Positions 51,234 to 63,173 of a DNA stretch of 64,000 nucleotides are shown here, in pieces (the stretch's first letter is position 1; each line of letters opens with the position of its first letter). The stretch is from NCBI GenBank assembly GCA_022559845.1, contig CM040118.1, positions 447,638,053 through 447,702,052 of the forward strand, written 5' to 3'. Both the position numbers and the translations under genes were made by a program. The notes under the pieces are model-generated. The model was not told the DNA's origin. It did no database searches and saw only the letters and a program-made list of their open reading frames with translations. The DNA comes from Amorphophallus konjac (Eukaryota > Streptophyta > Magnoliopsida > Alismatales > Araceae).

Positions 51234-53325
51234 TGATGCGGGACGGACACGCGACCTGGGACTCTAGCTCGCGGACGTCCCGAGCGAGGGAAACGCGGGA
51301 TCGTGCATGGTTGAGAAACCGACAATGAGTCTCAGGTACTCGGCTCTTCTGCGTGTACTCGGATTGAGTCATGGGACGGGTTCACTCACTCACTCTCACA
51401 GCGGTGATTGAAGTATAACGAGCTAATAATCCTAGCACATGCAGGGGCATATAAAAATGTATACGAGTAAAGTAAATGCCTACGAGGAGGGTGACGAGTG
51501 TACCTCCACGCTCCGGACGTGGGGAAGACGACCCCAGCCAAGTACGGTAACTCCCGGTAAAATAATTACAATAATTTACAAAATTTAACTTGCTGCCACT
51601 CCATGTAGGGAGGTAAAGGGCTACAATGTGGGGCCCGGGAGGACCGATCTTGGGTTGACGGGCAGCAATGTGGTCACTCCGTCAGTGCGACTCGGACGGT
51701 GCAAGATGTCGGTTGTAGGGCCCACGTGCTGCTCGGATGGCCATACTGGGCGGGGTGGGTCTCGCTGCCAAGGGGATGCCTGGAGGAACGACCACTTGAA
51801 GGCGACTGGGCTGGCGTTGCTGGTAGGAGCCCGGGCGGCTCCGATCACCAGGCATTGGAAGATGCAGCCCCAAGCCTGTGCTGCTGTTTCAGGGTTGCGT
51901 GGTCCGACGAAATTGGCTGCTGCGATCAATCCCGACATCGAATCGACGCGAGATTTCCACAGTTGGAATGCTCTTTCAGATAGCTTCAACCCTCTGGTAT
52001 CACATTAATTTTGAGGGGACCGTATTTTTCATGAATGATTTGAGAACAGGCGGGCTCTCAGATTTAGATTTGGCAGGACAGATTTGGATCTGCCTGAGAA
52101 TGGGCGTTCACTGTGACTAAAACTTCAGATCTGGGAGTTGGGCCCTTTATGAAAGTTGGAGAGGGGGAAGTACGGAAGACGCAAATATTTTTTGTGGATT
52201 TTCTAAATGTGGTTTGATAGGGGAAATAGATTTTTGACTGGCCAGGGGTCGGATCTGGACTGCACAGGACAGAACAGATTTTGGCCTAAGTTTTAATTTT
52301 TCAGAGGGGAAAAATAACTTTTAAATTCGTGACAAAATGTGTGGAGGTGGATTTTGGTGGGAAGAGCACCCATTCCAAATTTGAGCTCAATCAGAAATGG
52401 TGAAGGGGGCCGAACAAGGGAAGAACAGGGCTGCTGTAACAAGATCTGTATAGATGCCAGGTTGCTGGGGGTGGAAAGAAGGAAATGGTAAAAATAGCAA
52501 ACGTAGGTTTAATGGGTTGAATGTTTTTGTGGAGGATGGGGGGGACGTGGGGGACTCACCCTCCAATTTTGGGCACGACCTGAGCTCCTGATGGAGAGAT
52601 AAAATTCATGCTTTACTGTTCTATCCAGAGGTGGATAGAATACCGAAGAAGCGGCGGTGGCGGTGCGATGGCGGCTCGATGGCGGCGGCGACGGCGGTGC
52701 TGAGCTTCAGACTCAGGAAGGGGGTAGAAGAGAGGCTTCACACCTCAGAAGAAGGAGGCTTCACACCTCTGCAAGGGGGAGAGAGGCGAGAGGAGGAGGG
52801 CGCAAATGGCCTTACTCTTGGCAATTTCACAAATTTTCTTCATTAATTCTCATAAAATGGGAAATACAAGGTGTTTATATAAAAATACAAATTACCTAAA
52901 CTATCCTCAGATCTAGGTTAGGGGAGGGGCATACAAGGGATAAAACATATTTAATCCTCCCACGTGTTTTCAAAAAATAAAAATCCTTTTTTTAAGGGGG
53001 GCGCCCCCCTGACTTAATGGGAGAGGAATCTAGACCTTCCCTCCTCTTTGTCCCCTTGAATGGTCAAGTCTTCTAGAAACCCACCTTGGACATTTGACTA
53101 GCCCCACATGGGTCCTATGGCTTAGGTGGACCAATGGGAGAGAGGATGAGGGGCCCCCGCTGGACCTACGTGACTTTTGCAAATAAACCCAAAGACTTCT
53201 AAGGACTAACAAATTGTCTTGTAAAGCCTTACAATTGCAAACCCAATAATGTAAGGGTATAAATGCAAACTAAAAGGATACAAATATAAAATAAAAATGT
53301 TAGTGCTCGGTGTTGATTCCCATCA
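51234..53325 (-). repeat. Element C middle LTR (2092 bp)
   Basis: Intact ends TGATGCGGG and CCCATCA; serves as 5' LTR of the left unit and 3' LTR of the right unit. TATATAAA on the minus strand at 52874-52881. Confidence 0.93.
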
Positions 53326-53345
53326 ATTCTCCCTGGGAGGGAAGA

Positions 53346-53362
53346 ACTCGACCCCGTCGAGT
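53346..53362 (-). promoter_or_regulatory. Conserved hairpin before polypurine tract, right C unit
   Basis: ACTCGA-CCCCG-TCGAGT on the plus strand; polypurine tract (minus CCCAGGGAGAAT) at 53326-53337. Confidence 0.65.
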
Positions 53363-53785
53363 AAGGGGTGCGACTGCTCGAGTAGCTCCGACGGATCCGT
53401 CACAGAACCTGGAAGCGTGGAGTACACTCCACTCCAAGTAATCGACACCTGCTCATCCCATATAGATTTGATATGCTCATGCTGCTGGGGAATGAGGCTA
53501 GAGGTAGACACTCCGGGGTAGGGTCACTCTCAAAGGAGGGAGGCGGCTCACACTAGGAATCACCGTTGGGTCCCTTTATGTGACTAGATCCAAGACATAG
53601 GATGGTAGAGCCGATCCCAAATTCCGGTAAGTCTACAACGTACGCATTGGATTTGAGTTGTCTCGCACTCGAAAGGGACTAACATCGCGAGCTGACATGA
53701 GACTGACTCGACTCGATGCATGCAGACTCACTATGCACTCGAAAGAAAAACACGGACTCACACATGACCCTAAACAAACCTATTA
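53363..53785. other. Non-coding 3' region of right C unit
   Basis: Near-identical to 48906-49337; no ORF. Confidence 0.5.
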
Positions 53786-55480
53786 TTAGTCCGACTCATA
53801 CATATGCAATGGTGGACCAGAACATCCGAATGTGTGCCATGCATACACAAGATGCAACCGGTGGTAGGCAGAATGGGGGAGTTCTAGACATCCCAAAGTG
53901 ATCCACTGATGCACGGACGGTCCTTTGGATTTGGGAGGTTTGGGTGGGCCAGGAGGGTTGGATGCATCTTCTACATCATCCCTATATGTGGGTATCTCGT
54001 GCCAATGAACGGGCTCCTGACTTAGTGTAGGTGGACCAACCCGTGGGGAAGGGGTATGGTAGGGGACTTCCCGAACGAGGTGGAATGGAGGTTGTGGGCC
54101 AGGAGGCCCACTAAGAAAGGGATCGAAGGGATCAAAGAATGTGTGACCCCTCGATATGGATTCCCTCATCTCATGGTCCCATGTGTGGAAGTCTAGAAGG
54201 TGTTGATGGTCACCTTCTTCCGTTGTGGCTAAGGGGACAACAGCCTCGTATAGCAGATGAGGGTCCTCCCTTGGGACAAATGGAATGAAGGTAGGCTCGG
54301 CCGGCATGGGGAGGAACAAAAGAACCTCCATGGTGACATGACCCATGGTGTACACGGAGGTAATGGAGCCCAACGTGGGATGCGTGAAGCTACGACTCGT
54401 GGACTGGTCGAAGCCGGGGGCCAACATATGCGTCAACTTCCATTGGCAGTCTAATCCCGTAAGAAGGTCATCCAATGTATCAACATGGTGACTTGATCGG
54501 AATGTGGTATGGAATGAGTTGATGGGCACTAAAGGTAGTGTTGGGTCCATGGATGGATAGCAAGGTGGGACCAAGCCTATCTTAAGCCAGCTAAGTAGTG
54601 TATCGACGATGAAAAGAGTTCCTATTAGAAACATGGGTGGCTCGGGCTGAGGTGGCTCCAAATGAGATGGCTCCGAATAAAGATCGGAAGGTGAGGGTGA
54701 TGGCAATGGAGCTCTCATGGGTAGGGAAGGACTGTCCTCCTCGAGGGGAAGAGGTCCTTGGGGTGGCACCTGGATGTGAGGCTCGGGCAGGAATTCGTCA
54801 ATTTGATTACACATCCTATCCAACCGATCTGAAATGGTTTTGAAAAGTTCGGCAATGGTCGGGTTTGGAGTAGGGGTATCGTGATGGACTCGCCCATAAT
54901 CACTCGGCCTAGGATTGGGCTTATGCTTGTCTACATGTGGGGCTCTTTGCCTCTGGCTATGACCCACTTGATTGGAAGAGATTGGGTGGGGCCGGTTCGA
55001 GGTGACTGGGCCGGGTATGTAGACCCTCCTAAGCTCGTCCTTCTTCTCTCGCCATTACTCTATAGGCCTTTGCCTCCTATTTTCCCTCAAATATTCTATG
55101 TCCCTCCATTGTTCATCGGCTTCGTAAAAAAGTCACGTTGTTGCAAAGTCGACTTGCACGAGACCGGACATAATGTAACACTCAAAGTATTGGTCCATAC
55201 TTCCCACTCTAGGTAGTCACTCGGGACTTTGGAGCCATAGAAGTCCCGGGCTACGGTCCTACGGGGGTGGTGGGGTTGGTTTTCCCATCTTTGGGCGTAT
55301 CGCCACCATGCATAAGATGTGGGCATTTGGGGATCCATGGGACACGGGGAGCTATAAGATGGCCATGTCGACAGTTGGTGACAAGACACTAGACACGACC
55401 CTAAAAGACAATGCAAGTTGTAATGTCGACTCGCCTCTGAACCTATACTCAACCAATAGACGGTACTTGGCGGAGTTACG
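53786..55480 (-). pseudogene. Right C unit ORF: gag-like domain plus domain X
   Basis: A long intact frame 53786-54967 (393 codons) holds the Pro-rich linker, domain X at residues 124-226 (54290-54598), Asp-Pro-Phe-Asp-Pro-Phe, and ends with Gly-Cys-Ser-Gly-Pro-Pro and seven more residues, as in B. The gag-like N-terminus lies further right (to about 55480) but is separated by a stop near 55056 and a small deletion near 55200 that shifts the frame in Tyr-Leu-Glu-Trp-Glu. Confidence 0.78.
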
Positions 55481-55670
55481 GGATCCGAAGATCCTCTCTC
55501 GCAAATGTGCGACCTTCCCGATAGGCGTAACCTAACGTTCGGGCAACACCTTTTGATATACCAAATAAAGGAAGGCAAATGCAACCTTGGATTGACTTAG
55601 ACTCGACTTAGACTTAAATGACTTTTTTTTCTTATTTTTAATCAAGGACTGCCCTAGACTCTAACCTTCC

Positions 55671-55682
55671 GCTCTGATACCA
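55671..55682 (-). other. Primer binding site, right C unit
   Basis: TGGTATCAGAGC on the minus strand, three bases from the right LTR. Confidence 0.93.
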
Positions 55683-55685
55683 ATT

Positions 55686-57763
55686 TGATGCGGGACGGAC
55701 ACGCGACCTGGGACTCTAGCTCGTGGACGTCCCTAGCGAGGGAAACGCGGGATCGTGCGCGGTTGAGAAACCGGCAATGAGTCTCGGGTACTCGGCTCTT
55801 CCGCGTGTACTCGGATTGAGTCACGGGACGGGTTCACTCACTCACTCTCGCAGCGGTGATTGAAGTATAACAAGCTAATAATCCTAATACATGCAGCGGC
55901 ATATAAAAATGTATACGAGTAAAGCAAATGCCTACGAGGAGGGTGATGAGTGTACCTCCACGCTCCGGGCGTGGGGAAGACGACTCCGGTCAAGTACGGT
56001 AACTCCCGGTAAAATAATTACAATAATTTACAGAATTTAACTTGCTGTCCACTCCACGCAGGGATGTAAAGGGCTACAATGTGGGGCCCGAGAGGACCGA
56101 TCTTGGGTTGACGGGCAGCAATGTGGTCACTACGTCGGTGCGACTCAGACGGTGCAAGCTGTCGGTTGTGGGGCCCACGTGCTGCTCGGATGGCCGAACT
56201 GGGCAAGGTGGGTCCCGCTGCCAAGGGGATGCCTGGAGGAACGACCCATGGAAGGCGACTGGGCCGGCGCTGCTGGTAGGAGGCCGGGCGGCTCCGATCG
56301 TCGGGCGTTGGAAGATGCAGCCCCGAGCCTGTGCTACTATTTCAGGGTTGCGTGGTCCGACGAAATCGGCTATGTCGATCAGTCCCGATGTCGGATCGAC
56401 GCGAGATTTATGCCGTTGGAAAGCTCTTTCAGAGAGCTTCAACCCTCTGTTATCAAAGTAATTTTCAGAGGACCGTATTTTTCATGAATGATTTTACAAC
56501 AGGCGGGCTCTCAGATTCAGATTTGGCAAGATAGATTTGGATCTGCCTGAGAATGGGCGTTGACCGTGACTAAAACTTCAGATCGGAGAGTTGGGCCCTT
56601 TATGAAAGTTGGAGTGCAGGAAGTAAGGAAGACGCCAATATTTTTTATGGATTTTTTAAATATGGTTTGACAGGGGAAATGGATTTTTGACTGGTCAGGG
56701 GTCGGATCTGGACTACACAGGACAGAACAGATTCTGGCTTAAGTTTTAATTTTTCAAAGGGAAAAAATAACTTCTAAATTCGTGAAAAAAATTATGGAGG
56801 TGGGTTTTGATGGGCAGAACACCCAGTCCAAATTTGAGCTCAATCAGAAATGGTGAAGGGGGTCGAACAAGGGAAGAACATGGCTGCTGTAACAAGATCT
56901 ACACAGATGCCAGGTTGCTGGGGGTGGAAAGAAGGAAATAGTAAAAATAGCAAACGTAGGTTTAATGGGCTGAATGTTTTTGTGGCAGATGGGGGGGACG
57001 TGGGGGACTCACCCTCCAATTTTGGGCACGACCTGAACTCCTGATGGAGAGATAAAATTCATGCTTTACTGTTCTTTCCAGAGATGGACAGATACCGAAG
57101 AAGCGACGGTGGCGGTGCGATGGCGGCTCGATGGCGGCGGCGATTCATACTAAGGAAGGGGGTAGAAGAGAGGCTTCACACCTCATAGGAAGGAGGCTTC
57201 ACACCTCTGCAAGGGGGAGAGAGGCGAGAGGAGGAGGGCGCAAATGGCCTTGCTCTTGGCAATTTCACAAATTTTCTTCATTAATTCCCATAAAATGGGA
57301 AATACAAGGCATTTATATAAAAATACAAATGACCTAAATTATCCTCAGATCTAGGTTAGGGGAGGGGCATACAAGGGATAGAACATACTTAATTCTCCCA
57401 TGTGTTTTTAAAAAATAAAAATTCTTTTTTTAAGGGCGGCTCCCCCTTGACTTAATGGGAGAGGAATCTAGACCTTCCCTCCTCTTTGTCCCCTTGAATG
57501 GTCAGGTCTTCTAGAAGCCCATCTTGGACATTTGACCGGCCCCACATGGGCCCTATGACTTAGGTGGACCTATGGGAGAGAGGATGAGGGGCCCCCGCTG
57601 GACCTACGGGACTTTTGCAAATAAACCCAAATACTTCTAAGGACTAACAAATTGGCTTATAAAGCCTTACAATTGCAAACCTAATAATGCAAGGGTATAA
57701 ATGCAAACTAAAAGGACACAAATAGAAAATAAAAATATTAGTGCTCGGTGTTGATTCCCACCA
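55686..57763 (-). repeat. Element C right LTR (outer 5' LTR, 2078 bp)
   Basis: Ends TGATGCGGG and CCCACCA (one change from CCCATCA). TATATAAA on the minus strand at 57312-57319. Confidence 0.92.
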
Positions 57764-57768
57764 CGGTG
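57764..57768. repeat. Right target-site duplication of tandem element C (CGGTG)
   Basis: Exact match to 46771-46775. Confidence 0.9.
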
Positions 57769-58491
57769 TTATCAAAGCCGGTCTCAGGCGAAACGCTGCA
57801 CCTTTACCTCTCGTCGACTCCTTCCACGGTGAGCTCGGTCCTAGTTCGAGATGACGCAGGAGTGCAGAGACCAGTATATTACAACATCAAGGTGCTCAAT
57901 GAGGTCGAACGACGGTACCCCGTAACCGAGAAACTCGTGCTTGCGTTGGTAACCTCTGCCAAGCGCCTCCGGCCCTACTTCCAAGGGCAGTCCATCGTCG
58001 TGTTGACCAATGAGCCCCTGAAGGGGATCCTTGCTCACCCTGAAGCTTCGGGTCGCCTCATCAAGTGGGCTATAATGCTCGGGGCTTACGATATCTCCTA
58101 TCGCCCCGGCTCGGCCATCAAGGGATAGGAACTCATGGATTTCATCACAGAGAGTACTATCCCGACCGAGGAAGTCCATCCGCTGACGCCCGGGCCCACC
58201 TGGGATCTTTTCATCGACGGATCCTCCAACTCCGCCGGCAGCGACGCCGGCGTTCTTCTCCGATCCCCGGAAGGAGTAGAACTGCAATACACCTTGAAGT
58301 TCAACTTCCCGACATCCAACAACCTCTCCGAGTATGAGGCTCTTATCTCAGGAGCCAGGATGGCACGACGACTAGGGGCCGAACGAGTCAGAATCCACAC
58401 TGACTCCCAATTGGTCGCCAGCCAGGTCAACTGTGACTACGAAGCTCGGGAAACACCGATGATCAAATACCTCCAACTGGTAAGAGGAATA
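57769..58491 (+). pseudogene. Element D RT connection and RNase H, first part
   Basis: The connection domain resumes directly after element C with Leu-His-Leu-Tyr-Leu-Ser, Thr-Glu-Lys-Leu-Val-Leu-Ala-Leu-Val and Ile-Ser-Tyr-Arg-Pro-Gly, then an in-frame TAG. RNase H follows from 58135: Leu-Phe-Ile-Asp-Gly-Ser-Ser-Asn, Leu-Ser-Glu-Tyr-Glu-Ala-Leu and His-Thr-Asp-Ser-Gln-Leu-Val, three of the four catalytic acids. It is cut by the solo LTR; the fourth Asp (Ala-Asp-Ala-Leu-Ser) is at about 60697. Confidence 0.9.
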
Positions 58492-59167
58492 GCCCCGGTT
58501 AACTTATGGTTTTGATGATTGTTGTGATTGTTAAGTTATGGTTTTGATGATAACTCAACTTAATGTGTGATTAAGTGATGATAACTAAACTTGTGGTTGA
58601 TTGCTCATACTCCTGTTATCTATATATGGCTGAGATGTCAAATGGCAACGGTTACATGGTCTTGATCCTTGGTTTACATATGTTGGTTTTACAAGAGGCA
58701 AGAGGTTTTATAACCTCTTTAATGTGAACAAGTATGGCATTAACCCTGACTATCTTGCTTGCATGATTAAACTCATGGCAGTCACCTAGTGAACCAAACG
58801 TGTGGATACTCACCCTGCTCCTCTACAATCCAAAACATGTGGTATATGTCATGTACTATCAAAGAACCATTGGTGAGACTCTTACCTTGTCTGAGCATCG
58901 ATCTCACCATGTGTATCTCATATACCTCTCCTTAATACACCTCATTCATGCATATTAAACATGAAACCCTTCTGGCCATCGTGCGCCCTCGCCCGCGGAT
59001 CGACCTGCGTGGTCAAAATCAGTGCAACAAAATTTAGAAATGCTCAAATGGTCTAATGCATAAACCAAACCCCAAAATGCATGGATTTGAAATGGACATG
59101 AAGCTCTTGACTTATGGATATGTTTCCGTGAGTTAACACTTCATTTTTGTAGGTATAGGTCCTTCCA

Positions 59168-59338
59168 GTCGACCAACACACCTTGGCCGGTCGACCAGAA
59201 TTGCCAGAACCTAAAAATCCAATTTTTTACAGGTTTCGGTCGACCGCCACTATAGGGCCGGTCGACCGATTTTGCCAGAACCAAAATGTTCCGGCTGCAG
59301 CAGGTTCCGGTCGACCGCCCCATGAATTTCGGTCGACC
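59168..59338. repeat. 71-bp tandem repeat with paired GTCGACC palindromes
   Basis: GTCGACC at 59168, 59190, 59239, 59261, 59310 and 59332: pairs 22 bp apart, repeated every 71 bp, three units. TTGCCAGAACC occurs between units 1-2 and 2-3. Confidence 0.92.
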
Positions 59339-60148
59339 GACAGCCCCGAGGCCCCCTTTTGTTGACTTTTGTTTCAAGCTCGAGGAGAGGTCTTTCCACC
59401 CATTTGTTTAATCCCAATGATCCCAATTACACCATGATTTGTGGATCTGGTCTGGGGCTTGTCCATAGACCATTCAAGGGCTATAAAACATATCATTTGG
59501 AGCCATAAACCCTGAGGAACCAAGAGGGCTTCAAGGGAGATCAAGAGGAGGCTATCCAAGTGAAGAAGAAGGAGGAGTACTGTAGCCGTGAACAGTACCT
59601 CGTGCATCAACAATCTTTATCTAGCTTCAAGCCATTCAAGGTAGATCTGAAGCCAACATCCTCCAAGGAAAAGAAGCAAGCAAGGAAGCAAGGATTCAAA
59701 GGAAGATTGCCTAAGGAAGAAAGAAGAAGAAGCAAGCAAGCAAGCACGGATTTGAGAAGAAGGTTGTACAAGGGTGAAAAGAGCAAGGTTTTCACAATCC
59801 ACTTGAAGTCATTCAAGCAAGAGGGAAGGCAACATTCAGGATCAGCAGCATACATTGAAAAGGAAGCCAAATCAGGGGATTTCTAAACTGTGCCTTATTG
59901 TGTTTCAAGTTCATATTCGTGTTTTGTATAAACTGTGAAAACTTGTGTGTGTGTGGATCGTTGTTGGATCCGTGGTTGTGTGTGTGTCCTATTTGATTCA
60001 TGTGTGTGCATGGATCTTCCTAGATCTACGTTTATGTGTGTGTGGATCCTTTTAGATCCGTTCTGTCTCATGTGTATGTTTTGCTGCACTTATGGCAGCG
60101 GGTGTTTGTGTTGTGGTCCACTTGTTGGATCGTGTTGGAGACCTCGTC

Positions 60149-60151
<3 letters not shown>

Positions 60152-60209
<58 letters not shown>
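60152..60209. repeat. (GT)29 microsatellite in the solo LTR
   Basis: Uninterrupted GT run; the Val/Cys-rich ORFs across it are artefacts. Confidence 0.97.
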
Positions 60210-60210
<1 letters not shown>

Positions 60211-60650
60211 GGGGTGCATCCCCGTGTGTGTGTGGGCAGGCGTCATTTTACGTGTGTGTTTAGAGCGTCGTCTCCATTTGGGGATTTATTCCCGAGTGAA
60301 GCCTCACCGAGTTTGGTGAGGGGTGGACGTAGGATTACCATTGTTGCATCCGAACCACCTTAAAAACTGCTGTGCATTGTGTTTTGAATTGTGTGGTTTG
60401 GTCCTTTTCTTCTACCTCCATTCTACATGAGTGTTAGTGTAATTGTGATTCCAGATTTATCCACGTATATCTTGCCTAATCCATCTCATCACCAAATATT
60501 TTGATAAATCCGATTTATGATTGAATAGTTTTGAATCTCATAACTAGCACTCTATCACATATTTCAAAAAGGCCAAAAGTTTTCATAAAATTTATAATCA
60601 CCCAATTCACCCCCCCTCTTGGGTGTCATTGATCGTGGGACTTCAGCACC

Positions 60651-61393
60651 ACTATTCGAGAGTTTTCAGGTCATTCGGATCACTCGGGAGGAAAACTCCT
60701 GAGCGGACGCCCTCTCTCGATTGGCATTCTCTGTTGCCCCAGAAGGTACACGATCGGTTTTCCTCTAAGAGCTAGAACGACCGATCATAGAAGCGGAGCT
60801 CATGACCATTGATCAGGCATTATCAAGCGACTAGCGGACCCCATATATATCTTGGCTCCGGGATTCTCGAGAGCTCTCTAACCCTCGGGATGCTCGAAGA
60901 CTGAAGTATCAAGCTCGGTGCTTTGTCATCTTAGACGATGCTTTGTACTGAAGGTCTTCTTCCGGTCCCCTCCTCAAGTGCCTCGGTATTGAGGAGGCCG
61001 GTCGAGCAATTTAAGAGGTCCACGAAGGCGTCTGCGGTGCACATCAAGGAGGAAGAGCGCTCGCCAGGATCTTATTTCGAAAAGACTACTGGTGGCCCAC
61101 TCTCCAATGTGACTGCTCGGCCTACGTACAAAGGTGCGATTGATACCAACGTTTCGATCATCTGGTCCATCAACCTGCCTCAAAGCTCGTCACCCTTACT
61201 TATCCATACCCTTTTGCTTGGTGGGGGATCAACATCCTGGGGCCATTTCCCACGGCCCAAGCCCATAAGAAGTTCGTCATCGTCGCCATTGATTATTTTA
61301 CCAAATGGATTGAAGCCGAAGCCACCGCTAGGATTACCGAGTCGGTCGTATGGAGCTTCGTGTGGAAATCGATCATCTGTCATTTTGGTATCC
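60651..61393 (+). pseudogene. Element D RNase H end and integrase start
   Basis: Resumes after the solo LTR with Arg-Ile-Thr-Arg-Glu-Glu-Asn and Ala-Asp-Ala-Leu-Ser-Arg-Leu-Ala-Phe (end of RNase H). Integrase zinc module: Val-His-Glu-Gly-Val-Cys-Gly-Ala-His; core start: Trp-Gly-Ile-Asn-Ile-Leu-Gly-Pro-Phe-Pro (the catalytic Asp of Gly-Met-Asp replaced by Asn) and Ala-Ile-Asp-Tyr-Phe-Thr-Lys-Trp-Ile-Glu-Ala-Glu. Several stops. Cut by H in His-Phe-Gly-Ile-Pro before the second catalytic Asp. Confidence 0.88.
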
Positions 61394-62522
61394 TGTTGAC
61401 ACCTAAAATATGCCAGAAGAGACCGAAGCAGACTCAGGGCTCTGAAGGTCGATCAAAGGTGCAGCTTTTATACCATCCCTGGAAGTTCTGAGAATCAGAA
61501 TAGAAGAGATCCACTACCCCTAACACTTTGTCCGGCTAAAGCCATCTCTGGCTAGGCCGCTGTCCAGCACTGCTGTCATTCAGATAGTCAGGCTGATAAA
61601 ATTATAACAACATTCAGGGAACCATCTGCCTGCTAAAGAGGATCTTCAGATAGTTCTGATGCTCGTAGAAAGGGATTCACATAGCCTCACGGCTGTGGAT
61701 GTGCATAAAATCTTCCACACACAAAATAATGATAAAATATCAATCACATGCAGTAAGAATCATGATGAAAACAAAACTAAATAAAGGGAAAAAGCATGCA
61801 CGTGGTGCAAGAGTGGAGATGTGATCGCCAGAGGGGTTACCTCAATATTAATAGGGAGAGATCGCAAATACCTGGTAAGAATGAAAACGCGGGATTGTGT
61901 GAATTCTTTCCTCCTTCTTCAATCGGCCGGCCGAAGAGAAGGGTTTTCTCTTTGATTACCTTGCAAGACAGACAGTAAAACAAATAAGAAGAGAGGGATC
62001 AGCCAAAGTGCAGTAGTATCAATCCAAATAGCACGTATGATGATGAAATGACATCAACGTGCGCACCTTTTTTGTTGGTTTTTTTGAAAACCCCTAGAAG
62101 AGAACTAGGGAGGGGATATGATATGATGATACTTAATAAAAGCAGACGGTGGGATGATGGTAATGGTATGCCTAAGCACAAACGAAGTAAAACAAATATA
62201 ATCGGATAAACACCCTGCTGTCCCTGATGACAGTAAAGGGAAAACCGAATGAATATGTTGATGGAACAGCAATAGACGTAGAGGACGAAGCACTGGACGA
62301 AGCACAGCAACCCAATGGATGAAGTGGAAGCAGCGGATGAAGAAGCAGGGCACGGGAAGCAGTGGAACACCAAAACAACCTCACAGAAAAGGGAACAAAA
62401 ACCTCTGCCTGCAACGTTTTCTCTGTGGAAGTTTTGGGAGTTCTGGATATTCGAGGGTTCAACTGGTGTCCTGAGGGTTCAAGGCCTCTGTGCTAACCTT
62501 CAACACGATCGATCAAGACTTC

Positions 62523-62530
62523 ATTTTATA
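62523..62530 (-). promoter_or_regulatory. TATA box of element H LTR
   Basis: TATAAAAT on the minus strand, about 160 bp downstream of the hairpin array. Confidence 0.6.
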
Positions 62531-62689
62531 GTGCTTCAATCAGATGTGATCAAACAAGGAAAGATAAGAACGGGCAATGAGGCATCCAGGGAAGGATCAA
62601 GATCGAGCAAGAGTCCATGGATGGTAGGGAACTGTGAGGGAAAGATGGAAAAAGGAAGGACTCTGGGGTGAAACACGACTCATGCCAGG

Positions 62690-63010
62690 GCGTCGATTTA
62701 TGAATTGACGACCTGCCACAGGACGTTTCTTGAAACACGACCTAGGAAAGGCCGTTTCTTCCTGGATTTAATTTTGGAAATAAAACTTTCTTTGTTTAAA
62801 AATTAAGGGAACACGCCTGAGGTAACGGCGTTTATTAAAAACACGCCCTGAGGAAGGACGTTACTCACAAAATGCTTTTTATTTTGAAAGTAGATTATTC
62901 CAGAAATTAACGGATAATACCAGGAATTGACGCCCTCACTTATGGTCATCTCTTCTTTTGAAAACGCCCTATGACAGGTCGCTACTTTGAAAATAACGCC
63001 CTTCTTCAGG
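62690..63010. repeat. Array of about seven short inverted repeats in element H U3
   Basis: Units of the form ACGNCC-N7-GGNCGT in AT-rich DNA: ACGACC-tgccaca-GGACGT, ACGACC-taggaaa-GGCCGT, ACGCCC-tgaggaa-GGACGT, ACGCCC-tatgaca-GGTCGC, ACGCCC-ttcttca-GGTCGT and two looser ones. The loop is almost always seven bases. Confidence 0.75.
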
Positions 63011-63158
63011 TCGTGAATCACGAAAATGCAGGAAAAATGCATAAAACTCACAAAAATAGAAAAACTTCATTTTATAGGAATATTGAAGTCCACTTGGGGT
63101 CGTTTATAATAATGACATGAGATTTGATCAACATAACGTCAATTTTGGCGTGTCTACA

Positions 63159-63173
63159 GCTGCCCCGCCTTGG
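63159..63173 (-). promoter_or_regulatory. Polypurine tract of element H
   Basis: The minus strand reads CCAAGGCGGGGCAGC directly before the LTR start. Confidence 0.55.

Larger units (their letters stand above)
46776..57763 (-). mobile_element. Element C: tandem copy with three LTRs and two internal regions
   Basis: Minus-oriented LTRs at 46776-48868, 51234-53325 and 55686-57763 enclose two internal regions (48869-51233 and 53326-55685) of nearly equal length and sequence. The 5-bp duplication flanks only the outermost ends, so the array behaves as one insertion or grew in place by unequal recombination between LTRs. Each internal part has primer site, gag-like plus domain X ORF, conserved hairpin and polypurine tract, but no pol. 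Inserted in D's RT/RNase H connection. Confidence 0.93.
58497..60645 (+). repeat. Solo LTR, SIRE/Maximus copia-like (2149 bp)
   Basis: Begins GGTTAACTTATGGTTTTGAT and ends CCCCCCCTCTTGGGTGTCAT...CTTCA, both in the style of SIRE-type copia LTRs. The flanks GCCCC (58492-58496) and GCACC (60646-60650) are a probable 5-bp duplication with one change. No primer site or coding part follows, so it is a solo LTR left by LTR-LTR recombination. It splits D's RNase H. ORF at 59560-59886 is Lys-rich low complexity. The copia assignment is inference from LTR ends. Confidence 0.8.
35993..61393 (+). mobile_element. Element D: Tat-like Ty3/gypsy element split by four insertions
   Basis: Own sequence lies at 35993-37961, 44647-46775, 57764-58496 and 60646-61393; joined in order these give 5' LTR, primer site, gag, protease, RT, RNase H and integrase. 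The pieces resume in the correct place after each insertion, which confirms the nesting. The rest of integrase and the 3' LTR should lie right of H, outside the window. Stops, frameshifts and a mutated RT active site make it inactive. Confidence 0.92.
61394..63158 (-). repeat. Element H 3' LTR (1765 bp)
   Basis: TG...CA ends with a near-inverted 12-bp match, a minus-strand TATA box, an inverted-repeat array upstream of it, and no ORF with recognisable similarity. A single LTR only, so ends are inferred. Confidence 0.65.

Noticed and set aside
60092..60319. Cys/Val-rich ORFs
   Set aside because: Direct translation of the GT microsatellite.
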